A stretch of DNA of 49,482 nucleotides. Origin: Lingula anatina (taxonomy: Eukaryota > Brachiopoda > Lingulata > Lingulida > Lingulidae). The stretch covers positions 149,710 to 199,191 of the forward strand of contig NW_019775797.1 in the NCBI RefSeq assembly GCF_001039355.2, read 5' to 3'. Below, in pieces: positions 13,290 to 25,266 of the stretch (position 1 is its first letter; each line of letters begins with the position of its first letter). The notes beneath the pieces were generated by a model. It saw nothing but the letters and a program-made list of their open reading frames with translations. It did not search any database and had not been told where the DNA came from. The position numbers and the translations under genes were made by a program.

Positions 13290-13354
<65 letters not shown>
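13225..13354. repeat. (TA)n microsatellite with palindromic flanks
   Basis: Long TA array interrupted twice by tttaactgga. The right flank (tatccagttaaa) is the reverse complement of that interruption, so the whole block can fold into a long hairpin. Confidence 0.95.
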
Positions 13355-13357
<3 letters not shown>

Positions 13358-13818
13358 AGTTAAATGTTGACAAAACATGGCGAGTACCAGCACCTTTTTA
13401 AGATCAATCTTTTAGAAAGAGGAAGTATATTATTGCTGTTAGCATGTCCTATGCTTTACATTTGTACACCCCATTATTCAATGTTTAAAAATGCGTCCAC
13501 CGATTGCAGCAGATGAGCACTCCCATTTAATGAAATGGTTCTTCTGTACCATATCCCGAGCCAGGGAACAACCCAGACTTGTAAAAATGGAATTGTTGCT
13601 TAAAAAGCCAATTCAAAATATTACGAACTCAATTTCTTACTTAGTTTCTGCTATTGTTTTATTTGCTTTCGTACAAGAACGTAAAATAACCAGAAAATCG
13701 CCATCTCTGACATTTGTACTTTCACTAATGAAACCTTTGTTTATAAGACTGCATGAAATATCTTAAACGTATACCAGCACATAATTTTCAGAAGTGAAAA
13801 TATGTTAAATAGCGTCCC

Positions 13819-15909
13819 TTAATTAAGACCCAATATTTTGGTGGCCTCTGCCGCTAACTCTCGACGGTTCAGCTTTCCGGTAGTTGTCTTTGGAAAGTCT
13901 TTGAAAGATAGGAAATATCGAGGTGCAAGCGTTAGACCATCTGGACCGGGTAAAAAGATTTCTCCACACCACAACTCTATTTCTTGCAAATCAGCCTCTT
14001 CAGATGTATCCCCTGCATTCAGTTTGATGCAAGCGCACAACTCCTCGTACAGCCTCTCATCCGGGACGCCCACAACAAATACTTCGCTGACCTTTGAATG
14101 TCGAACAAGGACGTTTTCTATCTCTGCCGGTTGGATGAGAACCGTGGCCCTTTTAATGGAATCCGCCACCCTCCCCACGGGCCTGATGTGACCCTGCTCG
14201 TCCATCACCATCATATCCCCGGTTTTAAACCAACGGAGAGGGGTGAAAGCCCGAGCAGTTGCCTCAGGGTTGTCCAGGTAACCCGTGACGTGCATAGCGC
14301 TCCTCAGCCACAGTTCCCCCATGACGCCGCGGGCAACAATACGGTCGTCTTCACCCACAATCTTGGCTTCAAAATCGGGAGCGAGCTCGAGATAACCAAA
14401 CCCAGGGTCGTTTATGGTGTCAGTCGTTCTCGTCTGAGTGCTCACTGACGTGTTTTCTGAAGAACCATAGCCTTGGAGCAATTGCATCTGTGGATGTTTC
14501 TTTAAAAAGTTTTCTACCATCTCTTTCATAATGGGTTGTCCCCCGGTGAATGCGTATTTCAAGTTCGACAGGTCAAAGTGATGGGCGACGTCACAGTGAA
14601 TGAAGTCATGCATCATGTAAGGCATCGCAAGAAAATGGGTGCACCTTTCGTCCTGTAGGATCTTCATGACGAGTTGTGTGTCTGCCTTCTTCACCGATAT
14701 CTCCGGGTCCATGGAGACGAGTGTGATTCCCACCACGGAGACAGGAAGCACGCCAAGCAGCAGTCCACCAACCCAGGAAAATGGTCGTTCGTTAAGGTAT
14801 CGGGACTCGGTGTTGATCAGACATCTTTCTCCGACACAGAAGGCCCGCAGAATGGATTGGAAATGGTTTGCAGAGACCACCTTCGGCTCGCCAGTTGTAC
14901 CCGATGTCAAGGTGCCTACCATTGGATCTTCCATCTGGACCTGCGCCTGCGCAGCACGAACTGCTGACTCATCACTCTCAGAAAGATATTGGGGATCGCT
15001 GCCAAGCAGGGCGCGGTACTGGGAAGTCTTTGGTCCACCATCGAAGTCAACACAGACAATGAGTCGAACATTTCTATCCGGTTCCATTCTCTGGCACGCA
15101 TTAACTACACTTCGTCCGTAACTCTCCTTCCCCTCATATGTCTGGACAATGATTGCCGCACACTTGTACTTCGATGCCATTAGTGAAACCTCTTCAGGAG
15201 AGGCCCCATATTTCATGAACAGCGCAAAGACGCCAATTCTTGCACATGCCATTTGAATGACGAGAAATTCGCAGCTGTTAGGAACCAAGATCAAGGCACG
15301 GTCGAAGCGAGATAGTTTTAATTGAAGAAGACCTGGAAATAAGGTTGAATTGATCAAATGTTTGTCTTTGTCAATTTAAGACAAATGCATGCATTACACA
15401 AGGTGTTTGTATATTTACTGATAACTTCAGGAGCGGGTTTATCACCAATGGCTGAGCTAAGGAGGACGGAGCAAAATGAAAAGCTCCCCCCCCCTTCATA
15501 GGCACTACTATATCCCTTTACACTGAACTTACCATCCTTGGAATGCCTTATCAGGGTCATAAATCTAACTTACTTATTTTGATCAAACTTGAAGGAAAGT
15601 AATGAACACCAAAATATTACACTTATATGCCTTATATGTGGTTTCTTAGAAAACTTCATTTCTCAAAGACATATAAAACGTAAAATGGAGCATTGTACCT
15701 TTAATAAGATTCCTATATTTCGTTTCAGATGTCAAGTTACAACATGCAATAAACAGCAGAGATGAATCAAATATCATAATATCCAGATTCAGCTATATGT
15801 TACCCCTTGTAACCGTTATCATTTCATTTCTCAGATCCTGAAAATATTTTACAATGTAGCTGCTTTGAATGAAAATAAACATTTAAAGGGATAATAACTC
15901 TTCGTTTGG

Positions 15910-15942
<33 letters not shown>

Positions 15943-17442
15943 ATTTTCCTGGAGTAAACAACAATTTTCCCATACTTACCAATGGTTAATGAATCCATTT
16001 TTACATTCAAAGTCAGTCTCTGTTTTTTCTAAAAAGTTTGGTTTTTTTGTTAAAATCTCTTAAGAGATTTTAACAGTGTATAGCCATCAGTGGAGGTCAC
16101 GTGGTCTAAAGACAAGCTCAGATGTCAGAATAATAGCTATAACTGCCGTTTTTGTGATAAAACAGAATATATTATATTTCTATGAGTTATTCACAATGTT
16201 TTTATTGTGAAATATGGATCTCATACGAAGAGTTATTATCCCTTTAAAGAACAGATGATTTGAATGCGAGGAAAGACAAAAATAAAGCAGGTTTACTAAA
16301 CTATATAAGTACTCAATGTCGAATACCCCAGCAACAAACCTGCGGCCACTTTCATGGACTGTATGTGGTATTGGCGGAAGGTGAGACGGCGTCGATTTCC
16401 GGAATGTGTGTACATCACTAAAGCGTCGCCATCCGGGTTGACTTTTATCCATTTCTCAAGATGATCCGGCAAAATACTACAATCGTAGATCCTGTTGGAC
16501 GGTCTGTGGATGTAACTCAGCTTGGGTTGTGAATCTATAACATTTATAAAAAAGGACTGTTAAATTAAAGCCACCTAGTATTTCCCTGTTTATTTGTTTT
16601 TTTTGTGCGGTGGCTTCTGCTTATAACTAATGTCATCTGACACAATAAATCCAATAATTCCGCTCGAAATTTGTACTTCTCATTGTTCATAATCGTTCAG
16701 AAAAGGTCAATACAGAGAGTGTCATTTGAACTCGGCATGTACCTTTACCAGTAGCTATATGGTATTTTCGAGCTATAACTCTATAAAGTAATTTTTGGTA
16801 AGATCACGAGGACGCCATGAAATTAACTGTTGATTGTATTCTTCATGCTGAAATCGAGTGTATGGAGACTCTGGCTGTTAACCCAGCTATTGCTGGAGCA
16901 TGATTATATGACTTCAAATTATAAGATACTGTTGAATTCAACTAGCTCCATCACAAAAAGAATATGGCTATGTTGGAAAGAACGGGCAAAATGGAACTAA
17001 ATACAATATGATATGGCAAACAAAAACAAAAAGATAACGCAAATACAATGTGAACAATGTGATATCGCAAAGCTAATAACAATATAACAGATTTATAAAT
17101 AATAGACCAGGCATTTACCTTGTATCTTATAACGGAAAGGAGGGGGATGCATTATTTGAATTTAATTCGGTAGCATTTCTCTTTTATTCTCAATTCTAAC
17201 ATTCTTTAATGTAAATCCATCTGAAGGGAATGACGTTGTTTTTAGACTCCTATAAAGCCTCGTGTACTGTCCGCAATATTTTGCTTTATAATTGACTCTA
17301 TCCAGCAAATACTCTGACATGCCTAGCCTTTAAATGTGCCCTTTTAGGCCAATCCGTAACCAAAAGAAATGATTAAATTTTACACCACAAAAGTATATTG
17401 ACATCAAAATTGTACGTATATACCTTTGCCATCGCTGGTCAT
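13819..17442 (-). CDS. ACSF2-like acyl-CoA synthetase, paralog 1
   Basis: Predicted 575-residue ANL-superfamily (acyl-CoA/AMP-forming) ligase. Coding exons on the minus strand: 17442-17424 (19 nt, MTSDGK plus one base, donor GTATAT), 16534-16340 (195 nt), 15332-13819 (1514 nt, stop TAA). Both introns are phase 1, and the total of 1728 nt is in frame. Motifs: P-loop TSGTTGEPK at 214-222, YGSSE at 360-364, KTGD at 441-444, GRVAD hinge at 458-462 followed by IKRAT, and TTTGK with the catalytic Lys at about 558. These imply acid plus ATP to acyl-AMP, then transfer to CoA. ACSF2 similarity is strongest in the N-terminal region (LSY...LTFRQY) and the C-terminal domain. Human ACSF2 is longer and starts with a mitochondrial leader; none is apparent here, and there is no SKL-type peroxisomal tail. 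The substrate is unknown. It lies head to head with paralog 2, about 3 kb apart. The 19-nt first exon is inferred from splice signals and its match in length and phase to the other paralogs. Confidence 0.88.
15912..15941. repeat. Poly(A) run in intron 2 of paralog 1
   Basis: About 30 consecutive A residues within the 15333-16339 intron. That intron also has a short inverted repeat near 16050-16072 (aaaatctctt/aagagatttt); nothing else was recognised in it. Confidence 0.95.
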
Positions 17443-17512
17443 CGTGTATGTCTTCCAGAAAGCTGGAGTGTAGCACGGTGTGTATGTGGAAGTGGATGTC
17501 AGCGGCCAGGTA

Positions 17513-17525
17513 AGATAATCTTATC
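17513..17525. promoter_or_regulatory. Paired inverted GATA-type sites upstream of paralog 1
   Basis: AGATAA and CTTATC lie back to back (part of aagataatcttatc), about 71-83 bp upstream of the paralog 1 start codon. This matches the WGATAR consensus of GATA factors on both strands. Such sites occur often by chance, so the call is weak. Confidence 0.25.
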
Positions 17526-18108
17526 ACCTCCAGAACTGTGTCAGCACCTTCCACAGCGGCCGGGGTTCTCTCCACTTAAGATCATGATATCTACATCTAT
17601 ACTAGTTACACAAAGTCAAACTGCTTCTTACGCAAGTTCTTTAACCTTGAGTGGCAGCACTAGTTGAACCTGGTTAAACAAAACTCGTTGAATTTAACTA
17701 TACATTTCATTCACTAATATGCAAATATACCTTACAATTATCATTTTATTAGGAAAATAATCAGCAAACTCAGTAAACTGTTTGAGACAAGAACAAAATA
17801 ACTGAAAATGAATGGATGGTTATATATCCATAGATGTCTGTCATATTATGGACGTTAACAATATACCGTATCATGATGATTAATTAGCATAGCTCTGTGA
17901 AAGAGAGTCTATTTGATCCGTAGTGAAATGTAGAACGTCAGAACGACCTTACTAGATAAAATGTTATAGATATTCGTTGAAGTCGAGGTCGTTATCTCTA
18001 ATCCTGGCGTTTTGACACCATCAACATCTGCTCTTCTCTTACACAGATCAACTTACGTTACCCGGTACTTGGACATGTTTACCAGCTAGCACATACGTTG
18101 AACTCTAA

Positions 18109-18463
18109 GACTGGGTTCCCATACCTAGATCGATCTAACAAGGTCTATCCATCTCCAAGGGGTTTCTCGCTAAACTGCTTTCAGCTTAAGCGGCTTAGAT
18201 GTCCCTAAGGGACCATTCCCAGATCCTTTCGTACTAACTGTGGATCGATCTATCTCCCAGGGGATTCTCGCTAAATTGCAATCAACTTAAGCGGCTTAGA
18301 TGTCCTTCACGCCTACTGAAGCTGTTAGGGGGTAAATAATCATTGTTTAGCCTCTTCAGTAGGCGTGCCAGACATCCAAGCAAATTAATGAAAGCAAATT
18401 AGCGAGAATCCCCTGGGAGATGGATCGATCCTTTTAGATCGATCTAAGTATGGGAACCCGGTC
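18109..18463. mobile_element. Foldback MITE with TAA target duplication
   Basis: A 355-bp element has 28-bp inverted ends: the left starts gactgggttcccatac and the right ends gtatgggaacccggtc, with two mismatches. It is flanked by TAA at 18106-18108 and 18464-18466, the 3-bp target typical of PIF/Harbinger elements. Inside, a second inverted pair (ctcccaggggattctcgcta and its complement) and a third (cttcacgcctactgaag region against cttcagtaggcgtg) nest into a long hairpin, and the left arm carries a partial tandem duplication (aagcggcttagatgtcc twice). No transposase is encoded, so it is non-autonomous. Confidence 0.85.
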
Positions 18464-20494
18464 TAATCTGGTCCTCGACAGAATGTGACCCCCGGGTCCT
18501 GAATTGGTAGAGCTGGGTCCCGGCCCGTTCTTGTCGCAAGATCTGTTTGACCCCCAAAATACACCATTTTGAAGTTTTGGTTTCAAAGTTAATTACCAGT
18601 AGTTTAGCAACCTAAGCCGGTTTTGACCGTGTACTGGTACCGTGCGACATGCTGTGAGTAGGGTGCTACAGCATTCTACAACATGGTGTATTGTATGAAT
18701 AAAGGACACATCACAGAGAAGGCTTATTTCGAATATCCTACTCATAATTCCTTGTTGGGGTTCTCTGTATGTCTTCACGCTTAGCCAGGCACTTAAGTAT
18801 GGAATACTTCGATGAGACCTAGCTAGCTAGCGTAAATGAACTAATACCAACTGCACTCTGGAATTTGTTTGTTTAGAAGCTCATGTAAATTAAAAGAGCT
18901 GAATTGAATAGGATATGGACGTAAAGACATCAGACAACCATCCAAATTTTACTCTGAAACGTAATACAATTGTTTGTTTTTAAGTGTAGGGTTACTATAA
19001 AAATTAATGCAAAAAAAGAATAAAATTAAAAAATAACGGTCGTAATGCTTCAGCATGGATAGAGAATGAAACACGGATTCTCTTTTGAAATAAGATTCAC
19101 AAGACAATAAAATCTGGGAGAAACAAACCCGTTTTGTTACGAGGGGTAGAAATCCAGCCGCTCCGCCATGATCACGTCGACAGTAACCGCAGTGACGACC
19201 TCTTCCTCGCCACCTGAGCCAGGTGACGGCCGCTAGCATTCGGTGAAGTGTTACCAGTACCTTGTGAATTATTAAAATTTGTGTTCGTGAGAAGTTCGAA
19301 GCTTTCCTCATTTTAAGAAAGATTTTATATACATTAAGTTTATTCAACGAGAACACATTATTTGCAGACAAACTTTTAAAAATAATTTTCTACTTGGAAA
19401 AAAATACTTGTAAATTTCTTGCAAACACGCTCATCTTGCCAGGGACCACTGTCTGGTGACCTGATTTGTCAGTCATAGATTAATGGTATGATATTAAACT
19501 CCCGCATTGGAAGTTGAACTCTTATAGTCTTTGATTCAGTGCATACGTAGCCTAAGATAATATTCACAACTCGGAAGTTCAAACATTATTCTTTGTTTCA
19601 ATCGTGCACGTGGTTATATCCTTTAGGTATACCTGTTGGTACCATATGGGTCCCAAGTCTGTCTGTTTCCTGGAGGCGGGACTGGTCACGTGTTGAACTG
19701 AGAGCAAACAACCACCCAGTATCACTCTGATATACTTCACTGACATTTGAATTCATGGATTTGTGCATGGAAACCTGACGAATACGAGAACAAGGAGAGG
19801 GTGTCTTAACCAGAGCTGAAAAGTGACCTTGGTTGTATCTTTAACTATTATATCGTACGATGCTTTCTCTTGTGCAGAGTTTGTATGACGTAGCTAGAAC
19901 TTGGAATTCTGCTGCAGTTCAAGGCTCGCGTTGTCCTCAACGATGCTTATGTCTGGTCTCATATGTTGCTTTGAACGGTGCAGTTGAATGAACTGTTCTT
20001 TTAGTAATCCCATTCCCTTTCATCTGCGCTCTATACAACACGTCCACAAATATTACCAAACTCTACCATGGCCTAGAAGACCGAGGCATCACCACCCTCT
20101 ATAGTCCAGTCTCTCATCATTAGTCCAATATGAAATGAATCTATAATTAAAATCTCAAGCAAAATTTCATGTAACTAAAATGGGCCATTGAATGCGATCT
20201 TATCTATGTGTTTTCACTTCATGAATATTTTTCATTCTCCGGCTTGGGGTCTGGTTTGGTAGTGCATTTTGAATGCCGTTATTTCAACGATAACGAGGTC
20301 ACAAATTCACGTACGCATATCGCTAAGACTAGGGTACAAGTGGGCAGACTGTTCCGGTTACTGACATCCTGGCAGTTCATAAACTTGACTTATCTTATTT
20401 GCTTAACCACATTATTCCCCTGTATTCCGTCTGGTGTAGCATGTGAACACCTTGCTGTTGCACACTGATAGGGCCTGCCACACTAGCCACCGAG

Positions 20495-22080
20495 ATGGAG
20501 GACATGAAACAAGGTTAGCTTTCTTTTTTTTACGTTTAAATAACACTTCAAAGATTTATATATTGAAGGAAATATTACTTGTTGAACGATCACCAATTTG
20601 AACTCTGCTGCCAGAAACACTGATGCACAAAACTTGTCCCCTTAGTTTTGTCGGCGGGACATGACCCTGTCATACATACACGTACTGCCATATGTTTTTT
20701 TTATTTTCAACAAGCACGTGTATTTTTTTCTTAGAGACTTTTTACAAGAAGAGTCAAACTGCGTTTTTGTTCTGAGCTTGGCAGTTCTACCCAGGAATTG
20801 TACACCCAAACCCAATATAGAGGTGCATTTCACATGTTGAAGTGTCAAAAAATAAAAATGAATGAATTCAAAATTGTATTCAATATTTCAAAACATGTAT
20901 GTATATAGAACAAAAATCCACGACTGTCTCAACTGAAATTCAATTTTTAATTTTTACCATATCTTTAACATTAAGCAAAGAGCACTATTTGGTAACGTAT
21001 GTTCCAAAAAACGTACGGTAACGTATGTTCTTGCCACTTATTTTTCGTTTTTATGCCGCGTTCCGATATGTTTTTTAGTGGTTAAGTCATGGTTAATTAG
21101 ACATGACGTAAGGACGTTTTTATGAATATTTAAACTGTATCTCAAGGGGCTTTGCGTCATGGCTTATACTAGGTAACGTATGTTCCCTAGAAAAATTGTC
21201 AAAATGTTTCATTTTGTTCAAGTACTTGTGTGCAAGAGATACAATGTTTTCTTTTGCTGACCGAACAATATATTGTGGTTCCATGATAGTTTGACATTTC
21301 TGATATAATCTTTGGATCATGAAGGGAAACATGTTTATTCAATGCTTATTTTACTGTCGGTAGGGCGAATATTCTGTGACAAGCAAACTTACGTCGCTCA
21401 AAAACAATTAACTGGTCTATACAGAAGATTATTATAATTTTTAGCAACGTTATACTTGTAGGAGATAAATCAATGCACAAAACCAGTGATGACTGAATTT
21501 TCAAAGTGAGTAGAACGTTTCACAGTTGGACGTTTTGTATTTGTGACAGTAACGTATGTTCCTTTTTGGGGTTAAACGATGAATTATTTTTAATTATTCA
21601 TGGTTCCAGGAGAGTGAAACTTTTATACAAGCTTCTTCATGTGGGACCCTAAAATAATCAAACACAGTTAGCAATCTGTGCAGTAAATATTTTTAATAAC
21701 ATGCTTGTGACATCAATTGCACCTCTATATTGGGTTTGGGTGTGCAGCGGGTTAATGGGGAGCGCTGCGTTCTGGTGTAAACTGCTGCTGGTCATTTCCG
21801 GCTGTACTGTAAGATGTTGGCCGATGCCAGCATATTGAATACGTTCCCGAAAATGAGTCTAATGCGCTCTTTTGTCTTCCCCGTAGAAATGTGAGATCTT
21901 ATCCCAGTAAATTACAAACGATTGCTGCTCGATAAATCAATAGATTTCATAGATAGTGGACCGTAACGTCGTTTGACACTTGTTATAAAGCCTCCATTAA
22001 TAAAGAAATAAAAAAGCATCAATTCAATTTCCTTTCCAGAAATTTTGATGGCAGTACATCAGCGTGTTTGCATGCGCGCG

Positions 22081-22125
<45 letters not shown>

Positions 22126-24032
22126 TTTCAGACTTGCCAGAGCCCCTGAGTTACACATTTCACCCGTCAAGTCGAGAATACCAGAGACACATTCTCCCTC
22201 ATTATCTCGACCGAGGGGTCAAAGTTCACCCGGAAAGAGAGGCTGCTGTCATCTATAAATCGGACGGAGAAAGAACTCGGCTCACCTTTAAGCAATACCA
22301 AAGCCAGTCTATCAAACTGGCGGCAGGTATGTAAACCACCTTCATGATACTAACCAACACCATGTTATGCACTGTTACAGCCAGCAGAGCGCGCTAATTT
22401 AGATTATATTTTAATATTTAAAATTAATAATAATTAAATTTTGAATCTTATTAACATAAAAAACCATTAAAGAAAAAATTCAGAAATAATAAAATCTTTC
22501 AAATATCTTTAGGTCTTCTTCGATCCGGTCTCACTCATGGCGACCGTGTATTGCTTGTTGCACCAAACAGCCTGGAGTTCATTGTCATTCAAATGGCCTG
22601 CGCAAGAATCGGTGTGTTTCTTCTTCTGCTTAAATTTGGGGCGTCATCAGAAGAGGTTTTACAAGAGCTGACGTATTACAAATGCCAAGCAATCATGGTT
22701 CAGTCCTGTGAGAGCAGGCCGGGGTACGCCCAGGGTGTGGTGAAAGCACTTCAGCAGAAAGACCAGGGGCAAGGCGTCGAGAGCGTCCTTGCAGTCTGCG
22801 TTTCTTTTGGCGGTGGTCAAAACACCATCTCTTATGATGCTGTCATGGGACCGAACCCCAACCACATATCGGCGGAGGAAAAAGATGCAGTTGCAACAGC
22901 TCAGTCACGTGTTCAAATGGAGGATCTGCTCCTTGGAATGATGACATCCGGCAGCACAGGGAGACCCAAGGCGGTGACAATGACCCACTTTCAATTTATT
23001 CAAGCCACTTTTACTGCTGCTGAGATAACTCGACTCGAAGATGGATCCCGGCTTCTTAACGAACGGCCATTTACTTGGGCAGGGGGTGTTGGTTTTGGTA
23101 TTAACTTCATGGCGGTCACCGGAATAACGCTTGTTTCCATGGATCCAGAGATATCGGTTAAAAAAGCGGACACAGATTTAGTCAAGAAGATACTACAGGA
23201 TGAAAGGTGCACCCATCTTCTTGCCATGCCTTATATGATGTATGACTTCATTTCCAGTAAAGATTTTCATAGCTACGATTTGTCACACTTGAAGTACGCG
23301 ATAACGGGAGGCCAGCCAATACTACAGGAGTCAGCCGTGTCGTTTGTGGAAAAAAACCCGTCTTTGACGCTCGTACAGGTCTTCGGCTCTGCAGAATTCA
23401 TTCTTACCTTCCGGCAAATGACCAACAGCAGCAACGTCAAAAGACCGGACTTCGGTTTCCTCACAATATGCAGCGGTGTTGAAGCCAAAGTGGTGGACGA
23501 CAATGACCGGCTTGTGCCGAAAGGAACCGTAGGAGAGCTGTGTGTTCGTGGACCAAGCGTGTTCAGCGGCTACCTGGACAACCCCGAAGCTACAGCGCGC
23601 GCCCTAACCCCTCTCCGCTGGTACAAAACTGGTGATATGATGGTCATGAACGATCAGGGACAGGTGCGTTTTGTCGGGAGGAAGTCGGATATCATCAAAA
23701 GGGCCACTGTAAAGGTTCAGCCCGCAGAAGTCGAGGAGGTACTTGTGCGGCATCCAAAGATCGTCCAAGCGTATGTTGTAGGAGTACCGGATGCCCGGTT
23801 CTATGAGGAACTCTGCGCATGCGTCCAGTTCCATGATGACGCCAATCCTGTGGAGGAGCAGCTCCAGGAGTTAGAGACGTGGTGCGGGGAGTCCTTTCTG
23901 CCAGGTCCAGATGGCCTTACACTGGCACCGCGATACTTTCTTGCTTTCCAAAATTTCCCAAGAACAGGTAACGGCAAAATCAACCGCCGAGAATTGAGAG
24001 CAATGGCTGTTAAAAGATTGGAGTTAAGTTAG
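20495..24032 (+). CDS. ACSF2-like acyl-CoA synthetase, paralog 2
   Basis: Predicted 577-residue AMP-forming acyl-CoA ligase. Exons: 20495-20513 (19 nt, MEDMKQ plus one base), 22132-22326 (195 nt), 22513-24032 (1520 nt, stop TAG); 1734 nt in frame, both introns phase 1. The first donor is GTTAGC, weaker than usual; the second is GTATGT. Motifs: P-loop TSGSTGRPK at 216-224, FGSAE at 362-366 (in place of the usual YG.TE), KTGD at 443-446, GRKSD hinge at 460-464 then IIKRAT, and TGNGK with the catalytic Lys at 560. All catalytic elements are intact, making this the best preserved of the three. N-terminal residues after the first exon read LPEPLSYTFHPSSREYQ. No targeting peptide or membrane segment is evident. 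Intron 1 carries a 942-bp inverted-repeat element, and a CA/TA microsatellite abuts the exon 2 acceptor. Convergent with paralog 3. Substrate unknown. Confidence 0.92.
20802..21743. mobile_element. 942-bp inverted-repeat element in intron 1 of paralog 2
   Basis: Perfect 26-bp inverted ends: 20802-20827 (acacccaaacccaatatag, then aggtgca) and its exact complement at 21718-21743. The interior is AT-rich and noncoding and carries a repeated motif ggtaacgtatgttcc at 20991, 21017 and 21172, plus gtaacgtatgttcc at 21549, all in the same orientation. No clear target duplication was found, so the superfamily is undetermined. Confidence 0.8.
22077..22121. repeat. (CG)-(CA)n-(TA)n microsatellite at the exon 2 acceptor of paralog 2
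   Basis: Alternating purine-pyrimidine tract (gcgcgc, then CA, then TA repeats) ending about 10 bp before the acceptor AG at 22130-22131. Only a short ccttttttcag tract separates them. Confidence 0.95.
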
Positions 24033-24515
24033 ATGTTTTAACGTCTGAATGTCGCGCTTCAACTTTCCTTTTTTCGAACTTTTGGAATCACAGATGAGAC
24101 ATTTTTCTTGAAGGCGAACTGAAACACTCCAGAAAGACCTTTTTGTGAACAACATTAAAAATTTCCTTTTCATGACAGTCACTTAACAAAAAAAGTGTAT
24201 AGACGACTATATTTTGAGTTTTATTTAAACTCATTTCGAGTCTCGACAAAAAATTTTCCAATTAAGGAAAACCTACAATTTTAGTTGAAACTTGATTAAA
24301 AGTTGGCAATAGTTCATAGGCTTATTTTACAAACCGGACCAAAATTAAGTTTATGCATAAAATATATCAAACTCTTCTCAGATATAGGCTGACGGCCATA
24401 TCAACATGCCCCGTTACTAGCACTTTCAACTGAAGCTTGAGTTACACTTACGTCTGACTTGCAGTGATTGTGATAATGGCGGAAACTGTTGTTGGTGTTT
24501 TTCCCTTCCAACTAA

Positions 24516-25266
24516 AGCCTCGGTCACAACCGGACGCACGATTTTCAGGATCGTGCGTCCCCTGCGATTTTTAGGTGTTGCAGAGGCCGTGGAGGTCGTA
24601 GAGGTAGAGGAAAGTCTGCCTTGCGAGTCGCAAGGGCCACTTGAGATGACCTTTCAGGCAGGGATTGCAAGGAGCGATGGTCGTGGAAATTGTACTCATT
24701 TCTTGAGTTTGTCTTGCTTCCTGTGTACGTGGTACAAACTCACCACTTACGAAGGGAATGCAACGCACGGCGAAAGTAGTGCCCTTTTGCGTCAGTTTTG
24801 CTTAACACTTGCCTCACACGTTTGTGATGACGTACTGACGGCGTACGTCAGTTTTGCTTCCTGTTCTCCCCTTCTTTTTTCTTCCTCCTCCCTTTTTTCT
24901 ACTATGTAAGCTTCTTTCTCTTGCCTTTTGGAGGCATTTTAGAAACTAAATAGAGCAAAAATTTGAAAATTTTGAAAATTGTTGTACACGTTACACTTGC
25001 TCCTTCATTGCTTGCGACATGCGGCTTGCACAACGCGCGTCTCTCTTGCTAACTCCGTGCGAGGGAGCAAGTTAAGCTTGCGGCCTCGCTGTTCGCAGGA
25101 TATTCGTAGAATCTTTTGGACATGTCCAACATCCTCCATACGTGCTTAGGGGCTGTCTGCGAACTCGAAATTGCGTTAGAAGGCCTTGCGTGGGACGTGA
25201 GATTCTGCGCAAAATTTGGACGCAAACAGCCCGTAAGAGCCCGTACGGCCGGTTGTGACCGAGGCT
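24516..25266. mobile_element. PIF/Harbinger-type MITE with TAA target duplication
   Basis: A 751-bp element beginning agcctcggtcacaaccgg and ending ccggttgtgaccgaggct, an 18-bp perfect terminal inverted repeat extending imperfectly inward (acgcacg against cgtacgg). TAA flanks both sides (24513-24515 and 25267-25269). The interior is GC-richer than the surroundings and carries further local inverted repeats (acgattttcaggatcgt). The 118-codon frame inside (24553-24909) has no transposase features, so I treat the element as non-autonomous. Confidence 0.88.

Larger units (their letters stand above)
12230..13818. other. Intergenic space between convergent 3' ends
   Basis: Lies between the coiled-coil gene and synthetase gene 1, which run toward each other. 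It contains the A-run at 12455-12485 and the TA array at 13225-13354. No perfect AATAAA is obvious just after either stop codon; the UTR ends are not defined. Confidence 0.5.
17443..20494. other. Shared upstream region between head-to-head paralogs 1 and 2
   Basis: About 3.05 kb separates the two start codons. It holds the putative GATA pair, the foldback element at 18109-18463, a GC-richer patch at 19140-19240 and unique sequence. Open frames here (for example 18949-19371, minus) show no family features. Confidence 0.6.

Noticed and set aside
13838-15121. Several plus-strand frames of 100-160 codons across the long exon of paralog 1
   Set aside because: Antisense shadows of a strongly conserved synthetase exon; the same occurs over paralogs 2 and 3.
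24553-24909. 118-codon frame inside the Harbinger-type MITE
   Set aside because: No transposase or DNA-binding motif; its length reflects the GC-richer body.
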